From contig NZ_BMLV01000002.1 in assembly GCF_014645495.1 (NCBI RefSeq), positions 239,191 through 303,190 of the forward strand: DNA of 64,000 bases, in the 5' to 3' direction. Each line of letters begins with the position of its first letter. The first letter of the stretch is position 1. This stretch comes from Cloacibacterium rupense. GTDB taxonomy: Bacteria > Bacteroidota > Bacteroidia > Flavobacteriales > Weeksellaceae. The position numbers were made by a program, and so were the translations under genes. Positions 42,978 to 51,254 of this stretch are shown one piece after another. Below the pieces are notes generated by a model. That model saw only the letters and a list, made by a program, of their open reading frames with translations, was not told the origin of the DNA and searched no databases.

Positions 42978-44432
42978 ATGATGATAGTGAAAAAATTCAA
43001 CAAGCTCCCCCTAAGATTGTTCTTCAATCTTATTTTTTTCTCTTTGAACTCTCTTTTTTTAATTGCGCAAAACACAACGTCTCTTTCAAAAGATGAGCAA
43101 GTTTTAGACAACAAATTATCACTGCTGAAAACCGAAATATTAAACAATGCAGAAAAAGATAAACTCCCTATCTACACCACCACTTTTTCTACTCTAAAAC
43201 CATTGATAGAAAATTCTACGCTCTATAAAACATTCCAAAAAATGCCCAAAGGCGCTTTACTTCACAGCCACAGCGGAGGAATTACAAATGCCGAATGGTT
43301 GATACATAAAGCGGCAGCCTATGAAAATTGTTATGTTTTTACAGATACCAATCAACAAAAACACCCCTTTGGTCAATTGATGATTTTTAAAGAAAATGAA
43401 GTTCCTAATGGTTTTATAAAATTGAAAGATTTTTTAAAAAATGACAGCAATGCCAAAGAAAAACTGCTTCAATTACTCACTTTAAAAAGAAATAATCTTT
43501 CAGAATACATAGATTATTGGGTAGAATTTGAAAAAAGATTTCAAAGAATAGGAAGTTTACTTACCTACCGCCCGATTTTTAAGGAATATTACCAAGAAGC
43601 CTTCCAAGAATTGATAAAAGACCATGTGCAACATGTAGAAATAAGGTATATTTTCGGGCAATTATTTGATGATGAAAGACAAGATTATCCGATAGAAACC
43701 GCTGTTTTTGACTTAAAAAAAATAGAAAAAGAAATCCAGAAAACTCATCCTGAATTTACTGTAAAAATTATTTATACCAGCTTGAAGTTTTTAGACAAAA
43801 CCATAGTAGAAAAAGAATTAGAAAAAGCTTATCAACTCAAAAAGAAATATCCAGATTTTATTACAGGGTTTGATTTGGTCGCAGATGAGGCTAGCGGAAA
43901 TTCTGTAGCTTATTTTAACCCTCTTTGGAAAAATATGAAAAATCTAGAGAAAAAATACAGAGTGAAACTTCCGCTTTATCTTCACGCTGGCGAAAGTTGC
44001 AGCATTCACAACCACAATATTTCTGAAATTCCTCTGGCAAATAACAGAAGAATAGGTCATGCTCTGAACCTTATCTATTTTCCAAAACTGATGGAGCAAG
44101 TGAAGCAAAAACAAAATTTGATTGAAGTAAGCCCTATCAGCAATCAAACATTAGGCTATGTAAGCGACCTAAGAAACCACCCTGCAAGAGTACTTTTGGC
44201 CAACAATGTCAACATTTCCATCAATAGTGATGACCCTGGTGTTTTCGGGTATGATGGCCTTTCTTATGATTTTTGGATGGCTTTTATGAATTGGGATTTA
44301 ACGGTAAAAGATTTAAAAAAATTAATTTTTAACAGCATAGAATTCTCTTCTTTGAATACTTCGGAAAAGCAAAAAGCAAAATTACATCTTCAAAAAGAAT
44401 GGAATGCTTTTGTTAAAAATTCTATTCAATAG
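42978..44432 (+). CDS. Secreted adenosine deaminase-like enzyme (ADGF/ADA2 type)
   Basis: This 484-residue protein has a signal peptide with a hydrophobic core LFFNLIFFSLNSLFLIAQ. The metallo-barrel has GALLHSHSGG (His-x-His zinc ligands, near residue 90), PLYLHAGESC (catalytic His and Glu), NNRRIGHALNLIYF and VNISINSDDPGVFG (zinc Asp). The order is that of adenosine deaminases, and the extended N-terminal region plus export recall the ADGF/ADA2 branch. It likely deaminates adenosine or adenine derivatives outside the cytoplasm, fitting use of extracellular nucleosides. Confidence 0.85.
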   Translation: MMIVKKFNKLPLRLFFNLIFFSLNSLFLIAQNTTSLSKDEQVLDNKLSLLKTEILNNAEKDKLPIYTTTFSTLKPLIENSTLYKTFQKMPKGALLHSHSGGITNAEWLIHKAAAYENCYVFTDTNQQKHPFGQLMIFKENEVPNGFIKLKDFLKNDSNAKEKLLQLLTLKRNNLSEYIDYWVEFEKRFQRIGSLLTYRPIFKEYYQEAFQELIKDHVQHVEIRYIFGQLFDDERQDYPIETAVFDLKKIEKEIQKTHPEFTVKIIYTSLKFLDKTIVEKELEKAYQLKKKYPDFITGFDLVADEASGNSVAYFNPLWKNMKNLEKKYRVKLPLYLHAGESCSIHNHNISEIPLANNRRIGHALNLIYFPKLMEQVKQKQNLIEVSPISNQTLGYVSDLRNHPARVLLANNVNISINSDDPGVFGYDGLSYDFWMAFMNWDLTVKDLKKLIFNSIEFSSLNTSEKQKAKLHLQKEWNAFVKNSIQ

Positions 44433-44489
44433 ATTTTATAAATCGATTATTAAGCTTTTGTAATCTACAGGCGGTTTGTGATATTTTTA

Positions 44490-44497
44490 TATCTTTG
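44490..44497 (+). promoter_or_regulatory. -7 promoter box for the small membrane protein gene
   Basis: TATCTTTG lies 18 bases before ATG 44516. Confidence 0.55.
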
Positions 44498-44515
44498 CAT
44501 TTCAAAAACTTATAT

Positions 44516-44962
44516 ATGGATTTACACAACGTTTTTTTACACGCTCATAGAGGATTTGCTTATCTTATTTTATTAATTGTTGCATTATTTATTATTTCAC
44601 TTTTGGCTGTTATGTTCGGCTATTCTGGTAAAATCAATAAATTATTGAGAAAATCTACTCTCTTTACCATGATTTTCTTCCATACCCAATTTTTAATCGG
44701 GTTGGCAATGCTACTCTTTGCCTCTAGTTTTATGAGCATTATCAAAGCTAACGGTATGGGATTCATTATGAAAAGTGCTGATTTAAGATTTACATACATA
44801 GAACATCCTTTTTCTATGTTGGTAGCAGCAGTTTTATTAACCATTGCCAATAAAAAAATCAAACAAAACGAAACCATGAATTTTGCGATTGTCATTCTTT
44901 CGGCAATTGCTTTAGCATTATTTTTCTATGCATTTCCTTTTGCAAAATTATTTAACACTTAA
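44516..44962 (+). CDS. Four-helix membrane protein of unknown function
   Basis: This 148-residue protein has four hydrophobic segments: AYLILLIVALFIISLLAVMF, a second around MIFFHTQFLIGLAMLLFASS, a third at SMLVAAVLLTIANKK and a last one at AIVILSAIALALFFYAF. His residues in HNVFLHAHRGF and IEHPFSM lie near helix ends and could bind haem or metal, as in cytochrome b-like proteins; that is speculative. The ATG at 44516 follows a promoter box. A 34-base gap separates it from asd. Confidence 0.7.
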   Translation: MDLHNVFLHAHRGFAYLILLIVALFIISLLAVMFGYSGKINKLLRKSTLFTMIFFHTQFLIGLAMLLFASSFMSIIKANGMGFIMKSADLRFTYIEHPFSMLVAAVLLTIANKKIKQNETMNFAIVILSAIALALFFYAFPFAKLFNT

Positions 44963-44996
44963 ATAAATATATATTAACCTTTAATTTTTAATTACA

Positions 44997-46004
44997 ATGA
45001 AAATCGCAGTAGTAGGCGCAACGGGTATGGTTGGCCAAGTTATGTTGAAAGTATTGGAAGAGAGAAATCTTCCTATCACCGAGTTAATTCCAGTAGCATC
45101 AGAGAAATCTGTAGGTAAGAAGGTTAGTTATAAGGGCAAGGAATTTAGCATCGTTTCAATGGATACCGCGATTTCTATGAAACCTGAAATTGCCATTTTT
45201 TCGGCAGGTGGTAATACTTCTTTAGAGTATGCTCCTAAATTTGCAGAAGTAGGGACTGTTGTTATTGACAACTCTTCTGCTTGGAGAATGGACCCTACTA
45301 AAAAATTGGTAGTTCCAGAAATCAATGCATCAGAATTAACTAAAGAAGACAAAATTATAGCAAACCCGAACTGTTCTACCATCCAAATGGTAATGGTTCT
45401 GAATCCGCTACACAAAAAATATAAAATTAAAAGAGTAATTGTTTCTACTTATCAATCTGTTTCTGGTACAGGTAAAGCTGCTGTAGATCAATTAAATGCA
45501 GAAATTGCTAATGCAGTAAACCCTGGTTCTGTAGAAGTAAATGCAGTATACCCTTATCAAATTTTCAAAAATGCATTGCCACAATGTGATGTTTTTTATA
45601 CTGATGATTACACCAAAGAAGAATTAAAATTAATGAACGAACCTAAGAAAATTATGGGAGATGATTCATTAAAAATCACTGCAACTGCGGTGAGAATTCC
45701 GGTACAAGGGGGTCACTCAGAAAGTGTAAACGTAGAATTTGAGAATGAATTTGACTTAGCTGAAGTGAAAGAAATTCTTGCTAATACACCAGGAGTAGTT
45801 CTTCAAGACGATGTAGAAAATAAAGTTTACCCTATGTGTTTCTACTCAGAAGGCAAAGACGAAGTTTTTGTAGGAAGAATAAGAAGAGATATTTCTCAGC
45901 CTAACACTTTGAACTGCTGGATTGTAGCAGACAACCTAAGAAAAGGAGCTGCCACCAATGCAGTACAAATTGCAGAATACTTAATCGCCAACGGTTTGGT
46001 TTAA
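44997..46004 (+). CDS. asd: Aspartate-semialdehyde dehydrogenase
   Basis: This 335-residue enzyme reduces aspartyl phosphate to the semialdehyde in lysine, threonine, methionine and diaminopimelate synthesis. IAVVGATGMVGQVMLKVLEE is the NADP-binding loop. NPNCSTIQMV contains nucleophile Cys126, VSTYQSVSGTGKAAVDQL the phosphate site, and RIPVQGGHSESVNVEF the catalytic His. Length and motifs are complete. A terminator follows within seven bases. Confidence 0.96.
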   Translation: MKIAVVGATGMVGQVMLKVLEERNLPITELIPVASEKSVGKKVSYKGKEFSIVSMDTAISMKPEIAIFSAGGNTSLEYAPKFAEVGTVVIDNSSAWRMDPTKKLVVPEINASELTKEDKIIANPNCSTIQMVMVLNPLHKKYKIKRVIVSTYQSVSGTGKAAVDQLNAEIANAVNPGSVEVNAVYPYQIFKNALPQCDVFYTDDYTKEELKLMNEPKKIMGDDSLKITATAVRIPVQGGHSESVNVEFENEFDLAEVKEILANTPGVVLQDDVENKVYPMCFYSEGKDEVFVGRIRRDISQPNTLNCWIVADNLRKGAATNAVQIAEYLIANGLV

Positions 46005-46010
46005 AAAAAA

Positions 46011-46031
46011 TGCTCACAAAATTTGTGAGCA
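46011..46031 (+). terminator. Terminator after asd
   Basis: TGCTCACAAA and TTTGTGAGCA form ten-base arms around a single central A (loop opens from it), with A residues before and T6 after. Confidence 0.88.
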
Positions 46032-46067
46032 TTTTTTGCCTTAAAAAATACTATTAAAATGTTTCTT

Positions 46068-46096
46068 TTTCGGTGGCGGCTGCGCCGCCACCGAAA
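46068..46096. repeat. GC-rich perfect hairpin in the CDF transporter leader
   Basis: TTTCGGTGGCGGC and GCCGCCACCGAAA are perfect 13-base arms around TGC. It lies after a separate complete terminator and 17 bases before ATG 46114. Its high G+C content stands out in this AT-rich window. Confidence 0.85.
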
Positions 46097-46113
46097 TTTT
46101 TCTAAAAATATTG

Positions 46114-47124
46114 ATGATGACAGCCTCTCTACAAAAACCAGAAAAATCTAGGCTTACTTTTCAGAGAAATGTAGCTATAATAGGTGTTATCCTTTTCATT
46201 GGCAAACTCATTGCTTGGCATCTCACCAATTCAGATGCGGTATTTTCTGATGCTATGGAGAGTATCGTCAATATCATCTCTGCATTTATGGGACTTTACT
46301 CTCTTTATCTGGCGGCACAACCCAGAGATGAAAATCATCCTTATGGCCATGGTAAAGTAGAATTTGTTACTTCGGGCGTAGAAGGTTCTCTCATTATTTT
46401 TGCAGGAATTATTATTATTGTAGAAGCGGCAGATAGTTTACTACATACCAATGCATTGAATAAATTAGATTACGGTATTTTCATTGTATTAGGAACTGCC
46501 ATTGCCAATTACATTATGGGATATATTTCCATAGAAAAAGGGAAAAAAGAAAATTCTTTGGTTTTGATTTCATCGGGAAAGCATCTTCAATCTGACACCA
46601 TTACCACATTTGGGGTAGTAGCGAGTTTAGTTTTGGTTTATTTCACCAAAATTTATTGGATAGATGCCGCAGTGGCTCTGATTTTTGGAACTTATATCAT
46701 CTTTGTAGGATATAAAATCGTGAGAAAATCACTGAGTGGAATAATGGATGAAACAGACCCAGAACTTCTAAATGCTGTAGTAGAGGTATTGGCAAGAAAA
46801 AGAAAAAAAGAGTGGATAGACATCCACAACATGAAAATCCAACAATACGGAAGTGGACTTCACATTGATGCTCACATTACTCTTCCGTGGTACAATACCC
46901 TGAGAGACTCTCATCTTGAAATGGAAAACATAATCAAAACTTTGGTTGCCGAAACAGAAAGAAATGTAGAATTTAATTTCCATATGGACGATTGCAAACC
47001 TCACTCTTGCGAAATTTGCCAGTTAGAATGTTCCGAAAGACTACATCCTTTCAAAAAGAAAATAGAATGGACGGTAGATTCTATTTCTCAGGTTTCTAAG
47101 CATAATTTAGAAAACAACGCCTAG
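46114..47124 (+). CDS. Cation diffusion facilitator transporter with Cys-rich tail
   Basis: This 336-residue protein has six membrane helices. FSDAMESIVNIISAFMGLYS holds metal-site residues in helix 2, HPYGHGKVEFVTSGVEGS the loop motif, and HLQSDTITTFGVVASLV the second metal pair. The cytoplasmic ferredoxin-like domain is followed by DDCKPHSCEICQLECSER, a His/Cys cluster that can bind zinc or another soft metal. It exports divalent metal ions such as Zn2+ or Fe2+. ATG 46114 or 46117 can be the start. Its stop overlaps the convergent exosortase-partner gene by four bases. Confidence 0.9.
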   Translation: MMTASLQKPEKSRLTFQRNVAIIGVILFIGKLIAWHLTNSDAVFSDAMESIVNIISAFMGLYSLYLAAQPRDENHPYGHGKVEFVTSGVEGSLIIFAGIIIIVEAADSLLHTNALNKLDYGIFIVLGTAIANYIMGYISIEKGKKENSLVLISSGKHLQSDTITTFGVVASLVLVYFTKIYWIDAAVALIFGTYIIFVGYKIVRKSLSGIMDETDPELLNAVVEVLARKRKKEWIDIHNMKIQQYGSGLHIDAHITLPWYNTLRDSHLEMENIIKTLVAETERNVEFNFHMDDCKPHSCEICQLECSERLHPFKKKIEWTVDSISQVSKHNLENNA

Positions 47125-47552
47125 CTCTTCCCCAACTTCTTTCGATAATAGAAAATAGGAATAATCAACAGTAAAATAATGGGTTGAATGACAAATCTCC
47201 TCACAGAAAACGTAAATAGATAACCAATCTCCATTTTACTGTACAAACACCACAGATAAATCGGGAAGAAAAATAAAAAGGCGACTGTCATTAGCACAAC
47301 TGCTTGTATCGTCCATTTTTTATTTAAAAACATAAAATGAACTACAATAGCCGAAAAAATAAGATTTAAAGCAAATCTAAAAACATGGCTGAACATTAAT
47401 TTCCCCCAAATAAAATCGGGAACTTGCGCTACTTTATAATCTGCTTTGAAAAATTCTAAAAAAGGGTCATAGAAAATCTTGTCTTCTAAAAAACGAACAG
47501 AAATTAAACCAAAAATCCCTGCTAAAACCAATATCCAATTTAAAATTTTCAT
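47121..47552 (-). CDS. Exosortase F system-associated membrane protein
   Basis: This 143-residue protein has four membrane segments. It begins MKILNWILVLAGIFGLISVR, has FEDKIFYDPF-like text (here FLEDKIFYDPFLEFFK) near residue 25, and IWGKLMFSHVFRFALNLIFS near 48. The family is found only beside XrtF in flavobacteria, from what I recall. Here it follows the exosortase gene by 14 bases. Its role is presumably to assist XrtF; the cargo protein is not visible. Confidence 0.85.
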   Translation of the reverse strand: MKILNWILVLAGIFGLISVRFLEDKIFYDPFLEFFKADYKVAQVPDFIWGKLMFSHVFRFALNLIFSAIVVHFMFLNKKWTIQAVVLMTVAFLFFFPIYLWCLYSKMEIGYLFTFSVRRFVIQPIILLLIIPIFYYRKKLGKS

Positions 47553-47566
47553 TTTAATAACACTTT

Positions 47567-48109
47567 TTATTGCCCAGAAACTATGTGTTTTTGGTCAGTT
47601 TTTAGAACAAATTGATTAACCCAAACCAACCAAAGCAGCACTACTCCACCATAAATAATCGCAGGAAAAAAATAATCGTGTGCTGGCTTGGTAAGACTAT
47701 TATACTCAATCACCACCACATTGAGCACATAAATTCTAAACAAATTAAGGACATATAAAATCACCAATCCAGCAAAAGCAAACCAAATTGTTTTAATGCC
47801 TTTATAAAAAGCAAAAATAAACGCCAAAAACAGAATCATCACAGAAACAGCATTGCACCCTTCTACCATTCTAGTAGCAACTTTCCCGTTAATGTAAAAT
47901 TGTATGGTTTCGTAATATGGAAAATCTTTGGTGGTGGTTTCAAAACCTGTCTTGTTGAGCAAAAATGCACTTTGGTCAGAAATCAATCTGGTAATAGCGT
48001 CGATGTCGCCTTTGTATTGATTCAGAAAAAGTTGATACAACAAAAAAAGAACCAACCAAATTCCTAAAAATCTCAGAAGAATGAATAATATTTCCTTAAA
48101 ATCTTTCAT
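47567..48109 (-). CDS. xrtF: Exosortase F (XrtF)
   Basis: This 180-residue integral membrane transpeptidase-like protein has the exosortase triad: Cys85 in VEGCNAVSVM, Arg125 in LNLFRIYVLN and His144 in PAHDYFFPA. It has about six helices and is of usual size for the short flavobacterial type. Exosortases process C-terminal sorting tails of exported proteins, often linked to exopolysaccharide. It is divergent from the AmgK-like kinase gene. No PEP-CTERM-like target is visible in the window. Confidence 0.92.
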   Translation of the reverse strand: MKDFKEILFILLRFLGIWLVLFLLYQLFLNQYKGDIDAITRLISDQSAFLLNKTGFETTTKDFPYYETIQFYINGKVATRMVEGCNAVSVMILFLAFIFAFYKGIKTIWFAFAGLVILYVLNLFRIYVLNVVVIEYNSLTKPAHDYFFPAIIYGGVVLLWLVWVNQFVLKTDQKHIVSGQ

Positions 48110-48115
48110 ATCTCA

Positions 48116-48123
48116 CAAAAATA
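48116..48123 (-). promoter_or_regulatory. -7 promoter box for xrtF, very short leader
   Basis: TATTTTTG on the minus strand ends six bases before the xrtF ATG. A TTTG lies 15 bases further upstream, shorter than usual -33 spacing. Confidence 0.55.
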
Positions 48124-48146
48124 CAGAAAATACTTTTTCAAATCAT

Positions 48147-48154
48147 TATCTTTG
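48147..48154 (+). promoter_or_regulatory. -7 promoter box for the AmgK-like operon, very short leader
   Basis: TATCTTTG ends seven bases before ATG 48162, and sets that ATG as the start rather than one at 48081. Confidence 0.55.
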
Positions 48155-48161
48155 CTTTAGA

Positions 48162-49175
48162 ATGACCAGATTAGAAACCTCACAACTTTTTTTAGAAGAA
48201 TTTTTAGGCAAAAAGTCTGAAGATTTTGTGGCATTACCTGCAAGTGGTTCTGCCAGAATGAATTTTATTGGAAGTTCTTCCTCCGAAAAATTTGTCATTA
48301 CCTACAACGAAAATCTTCTCGAAAACGAAGCTTTTTTTTATTTTTCTGAAGTTTTTTCTGAGCTAAAACTCAACACCCCTAAAATTCTTAAAATCAATGA
48401 AAATCGCAATCTCTACATTCAAGAATTTTTAGGAGACCAAACACTTTCTGAATTAATAGCCAAAGAAGGAGAATCTGACCGTACAAAAAATTTGGTAAAA
48501 CTAACCTTAGAAAAGCTTTTCCACCTACAAAATGTCACTCAAAATAAAATCGACTTTTCCCGAACTTTTGAGTACGAAAAGTATGATGAATTGCCTATAA
48601 TCCACGATTTGTACTACTTCAAAAATTTTTTGGTAGATGTTCTAGAAATTCAGTATCACAAATCTTCTTTGCTTAAAGAATTTAAACAAATTGCTCATAA
48701 AATAGAGAACCTTCAACCACTGCGGTTGATGATTAGGGATTTCCAATCAAGAAACATTCTCGTAAAAGAAAATGAAGTTTTTTTCATTGATTATCAGTCT
48801 GCCATGAAAGGTCCAGCAATGTACGATGTGGTTTCATTTTTGTATCAAGCCAAAGCCAATTTTTCTGAAAAATTGAAAATTGAAATGTTAGAATTTTACT
48901 TTTCATTTTATTCTAACGAAGAAAAAGAAGCTTTAAAAGAAGCTTTAAAATATTGCAAACTCATTAGGTTTATACAAGTTTTAGGAGCATATGGTTTCCG
49001 AGGATTAATCCAAAGAAAACCTCATTTTATAGCAAGTCTAGACCAAGGCATTCAAAATCTGGTAGAATTTGCGAAACAAGAAAAAGAAATTAACCTTTAT
49101 CCAGAGTTGAAAAATTTAATTCTAAAACTCAATTCTGAGGAAAGTAAAAACAAAATCCAAAAGATGTCAAATTAA
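48162..49175 (+). CDS. Aminoglycoside-phosphotransferase-fold sugar kinase (AmgK-like)
   Basis: This 337-residue kinase has a protein-kinase-like fold. ALPASGSARMNFIGSSSSEK near residue 28 is the nucleotide loop. LMIRDFQSRNILVKENEVFF near 195-215 is the catalytic loop (Asp in IRDFQ, Asn) and FIDYQSAMKGPAMYDVVSFL holds the metal aspartate. This matches AmgK (COG3178), which phosphorylates the anomeric position of MurNAc and GlcNAc in cell-wall recycling. The downstream MurU-like gene supports that role. It could also act on another free sugar. Confidence 0.85.
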   Translation: MTRLETSQLFLEEFLGKKSEDFVALPASGSARMNFIGSSSSEKFVITYNENLLENEAFFYFSEVFSELKLNTPKILKINENRNLYIQEFLGDQTLSELIAKEGESDRTKNLVKLTLEKLFHLQNVTQNKIDFSRTFEYEKYDELPIIHDLYYFKNFLVDVLEIQYHKSSLLKEFKQIAHKIENLQPLRLMIRDFQSRNILVKENEVFFIDYQSAMKGPAMYDVVSFLYQAKANFSEKLKIEMLEFYFSFYSNEEKEALKEALKYCKLIRFIQVLGAYGFRGLIQRKPHFIASLDQGIQNLVEFAKQEKEINLYPELKNLILKLNSEESKNKIQKMSN

Positions 49176-49210
49176 ACCTAATTGGTAAAAAATAAAATTA
49201 ATTTAAAAAA

Positions 49211-49624
49211 ATGGAAAATAAACTCAACATATCTATCTACAGTTTTTCTTACAAAAAAGGAGGAATACCAGAAGATAACAGCGGAAATGGTGGCGGCTTT
49301 GTCTTTGATTGCAGAGGAATTTTAAACCCCGGAAGAATAGACGAATACAAACCACAAACAGGAAATGACAAACCCGTACAAGAATTTCTAGAAACAAAAA
49401 CCGAAATGCCCAATTTCATTAAATTGATTAAAGAATTGGTGAGCATTACCATCAATGATTATATTGACCGTGGTTTTGAGCACCTTCAGATTTCCTTCGG
49501 GTGTACTGGCGGACAGCATCGTAGCGTATATTGTGCCATTAAACTAGGTGAATTTTTACAAGAAAAATATCCAGAATTGGTGAATGTAACCGTTACTCAT
49601 AACGAACAGCCTCAACTCAATTAA
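49211..49624 (+). CDS. Stand-alone RapZ C-terminal domain protein
   Basis: This 137-residue protein matches only the C-terminal half of RapZ. SIYSFSYKKGGIPEDNS is the first strand and loop, GGFVFDCRGILNPGRIDEYK the middle, and LQISFGCTGGQHRSVYCAIK the signature site. The NTPase half with Walker A is absent. In E. coli that C-terminal domain binds glucosamine-6-phosphate and controls GlmZ RNA. Here it lies between an AmgK-like kinase and a MurU-like transferase, so an amino-sugar-binding role is a fair inference. Confidence 0.88.
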   Translation: MENKLNISIYSFSYKKGGIPEDNSGNGGGFVFDCRGILNPGRIDEYKPQTGNDKPVQEFLETKTEMPNFIKLIKELVSITINDYIDRGFEHLQISFGCTGGQHRSVYCAIKLGEFLQEKYPELVNVTVTHNEQPQLN

Positions 49625-49625
49625 T

Positions 49626-49685
49626 CAATGATAATTGATAAACAGGTTTTATTATCAATCATTTATCAATAATCTTTCATCAATT
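49626..49685. repeat. ATTGATAA / TTATCAAT inverted-repeat cluster before the MurU-like gene
   Basis: ATTGATAA and several TTATCAAT-type words alternate through the 61-base gap and can fold in more than one way. A similar ATTGATAA word occurs just before pth. Probably another short intergenic repeat. Confidence 0.45.
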
Positions 49686-50405
49686 ATGATAAAAAAAGCA
49701 CTCATCTTTGCAGCAGGAAAAGGAACTCGACTAAAACCTTTTACAGACCATCACCCAAAAGCTTTAGCGGTGGTAAATCATGTTCCTCTTTTGGAAAGAA
49801 ACATTAAATATCTACAAAGTTTTGGGATTAATGAGTTTGTGATTAATGTGCACCATTTCGGAGAACAAATCATCGATTTCTTATATAAAAAAGAAAATTT
49901 CGGAGCCAAAATTGACATTTCAGATGAAAAAGACCAACTCTTAGAAACTGGTGGTGGCTTAATTTTTGCTAAAAAATACTTAGAGAACGAAGAAAACTTC
50001 ATCATTATGAATGCTGATATTCTCACAGATTTGGATATCAAAGCATTGATAGGTTTTCATCTTTCTCATCAAAATATAGCTACTTTGGCTGTTTCGGATA
50101 GGGCAAGTTCCAGAAAATTACTCTTTAATGATGAAATGATTCTGAGAGGTTGGGTAAACAAAACCACAGGCGAAACCAAGTTGGCAGAACACAATCATAA
50201 TTTCAAAGAATTGGCATTCAGTGGAATACATTGTATAAATTCTGCTATCTTTGATAAAATAAAAAGAACTGGAAAATTCTCCATAATGGAAGAGTATCTA
50301 GATTTGATGTTTGACCAACATGTGCAAGGTTTTACGCATAACGCCAAACTAATCGACGTTGGAAGACCAGAATCTGTTGTAGAAGCAGAAAAATACTTTA
50401 TTTAG
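49686..50405 (+). CDS. Sugar-1-phosphate nucleotidyltransferase (MurU-like)
   Basis: This 239-residue enzyme has the N-terminal signature ALIFAAGKGTRLKPFTDHHP followed by KALAVVNHVP. LLETGGGLIFAKKYL near residue 80 and IIMNADILTDLDI near 105 form the sugar and metal site. The length equals MurU, which makes UDP-MurNAc from MurNAc-1-phosphate. It ends with GRPESVVEAEKYF. With the AmgK-like kinase it would complete an anabolic recycling bypass. A general hexose-1-phosphate enzyme is the alternative. ATG 49686 is chosen over an upstream in-frame codon in the repeat region. Confidence 0.85.
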   Translation: MIKKALIFAAGKGTRLKPFTDHHPKALAVVNHVPLLERNIKYLQSFGINEFVINVHHFGEQIIDFLYKKENFGAKIDISDEKDQLLETGGGLIFAKKYLENEENFIIMNADILTDLDIKALIGFHLSHQNIATLAVSDRASSRKLLFNDEMILRGWVNKTTGETKLAEHNHNFKELAFSGIHCINSAIFDKIKRTGKFSIMEEYLDLMFDQHVQGFTHNAKLIDVGRPESVVEAEKYFI

Positions 50406-50456
50406 CTTGGCATCTGGGAAAAATTCAAAAAAATTAAGAAGTAAAAAAATACAAGT

Positions 50457-51176
50457 ATGATAGACGATAACGCATCAGAAGAAAAAAGATTACAAGAAAG
50501 TTTCAGACAAAAAACTTGGGACGAAACCGTAACCAAAGATTCTTGGATGGTTTTTAAAGTAATGTCTGAATTTGTAGATGGATACGAAAAACTTGCTAAA
50601 ATAGGGCCTTGTGTTTCTATTTTTGGGTCTGCTCGCTTGAAGCGCGAAGACAAATATTATAAAATGGCGGTGGATATAGCCAAAAAAATCACCGAAATTG
50701 GTTTTGGTGTCATTACTGGCGGTGGTCCTGGTATAATGGAAGCTGGTAATAAAGGAGCCAAAGAAGGAGGCGGAAAATCTATCGGTCTAAATATAGAACT
50801 GCCTTTTGAGCAACACTTCAATCCTTATATTGACAAAAGCTATACGATGGATTTTGATTACTTTTTTGTGAGAAAAGTGATGTTTGTAAAGTATTCTCAA
50901 GGATTTATCGTTTTGCCAGGAGGTTTTGGTACTTTAGATGAACTATCTGAAGCTTTAACGCTTATTCAGACACACAAAATTGGCAGATTCCCAATTGTTT
51001 TGGTAGGTTCTGACTTCTGGAGCGGACTGTTAGATTGGTTCTCTAACACCTTGCTCAAGAATGGCTTAATCGCAGAAGGTGACCTCAGTTTATTTAGAAT
51101 TGTGGATACCGCAGATGAAGCCGTTGCACACATCAAAGCATTCTATGATAAATACTCTGTAAGTGTTAATTTTTAA
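50457..51176 (+). CDS. LOG-family protein (nucleotide 5'-monophosphate ribohydrolase)
   Basis: This 239-residue protein has FGVITGGGPGIMEAGNKGAK near residue 80-100 and FIVLPGGFGTLDELSEALTL near 150. The latter PGGxGTxxE motif is diagnostic of LOG/lysine-decarboxylase-like proteins, which split base from nucleotide monophosphate. It is 51 bases downstream of the MurU-like gene; a shared transcript is possible. In bacteria its physiological substrate is often AMP or similar. Confidence 0.9.
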   Translation: MIDDNASEEKRLQESFRQKTWDETVTKDSWMVFKVMSEFVDGYEKLAKIGPCVSIFGSARLKREDKYYKMAVDIAKKITEIGFGVITGGGPGIMEAGNKGAKEGGGKSIGLNIELPFEQHFNPYIDKSYTMDFDYFFVRKVMFVKYSQGFIVLPGGFGTLDELSEALTLIQTHKIGRFPIVLVGSDFWSGLLDWFSNTLLKNGLIAEGDLSLFRIVDTADEAVAHIKAFYDKYSVSVNF

Positions 51177-51254
51177 ATTTTGGCATAAGATTTGACAATT
51201 TTTAATACATTTGAACGTATAATATTCCAAAAATGGAATTTAAAATTAGAAATA

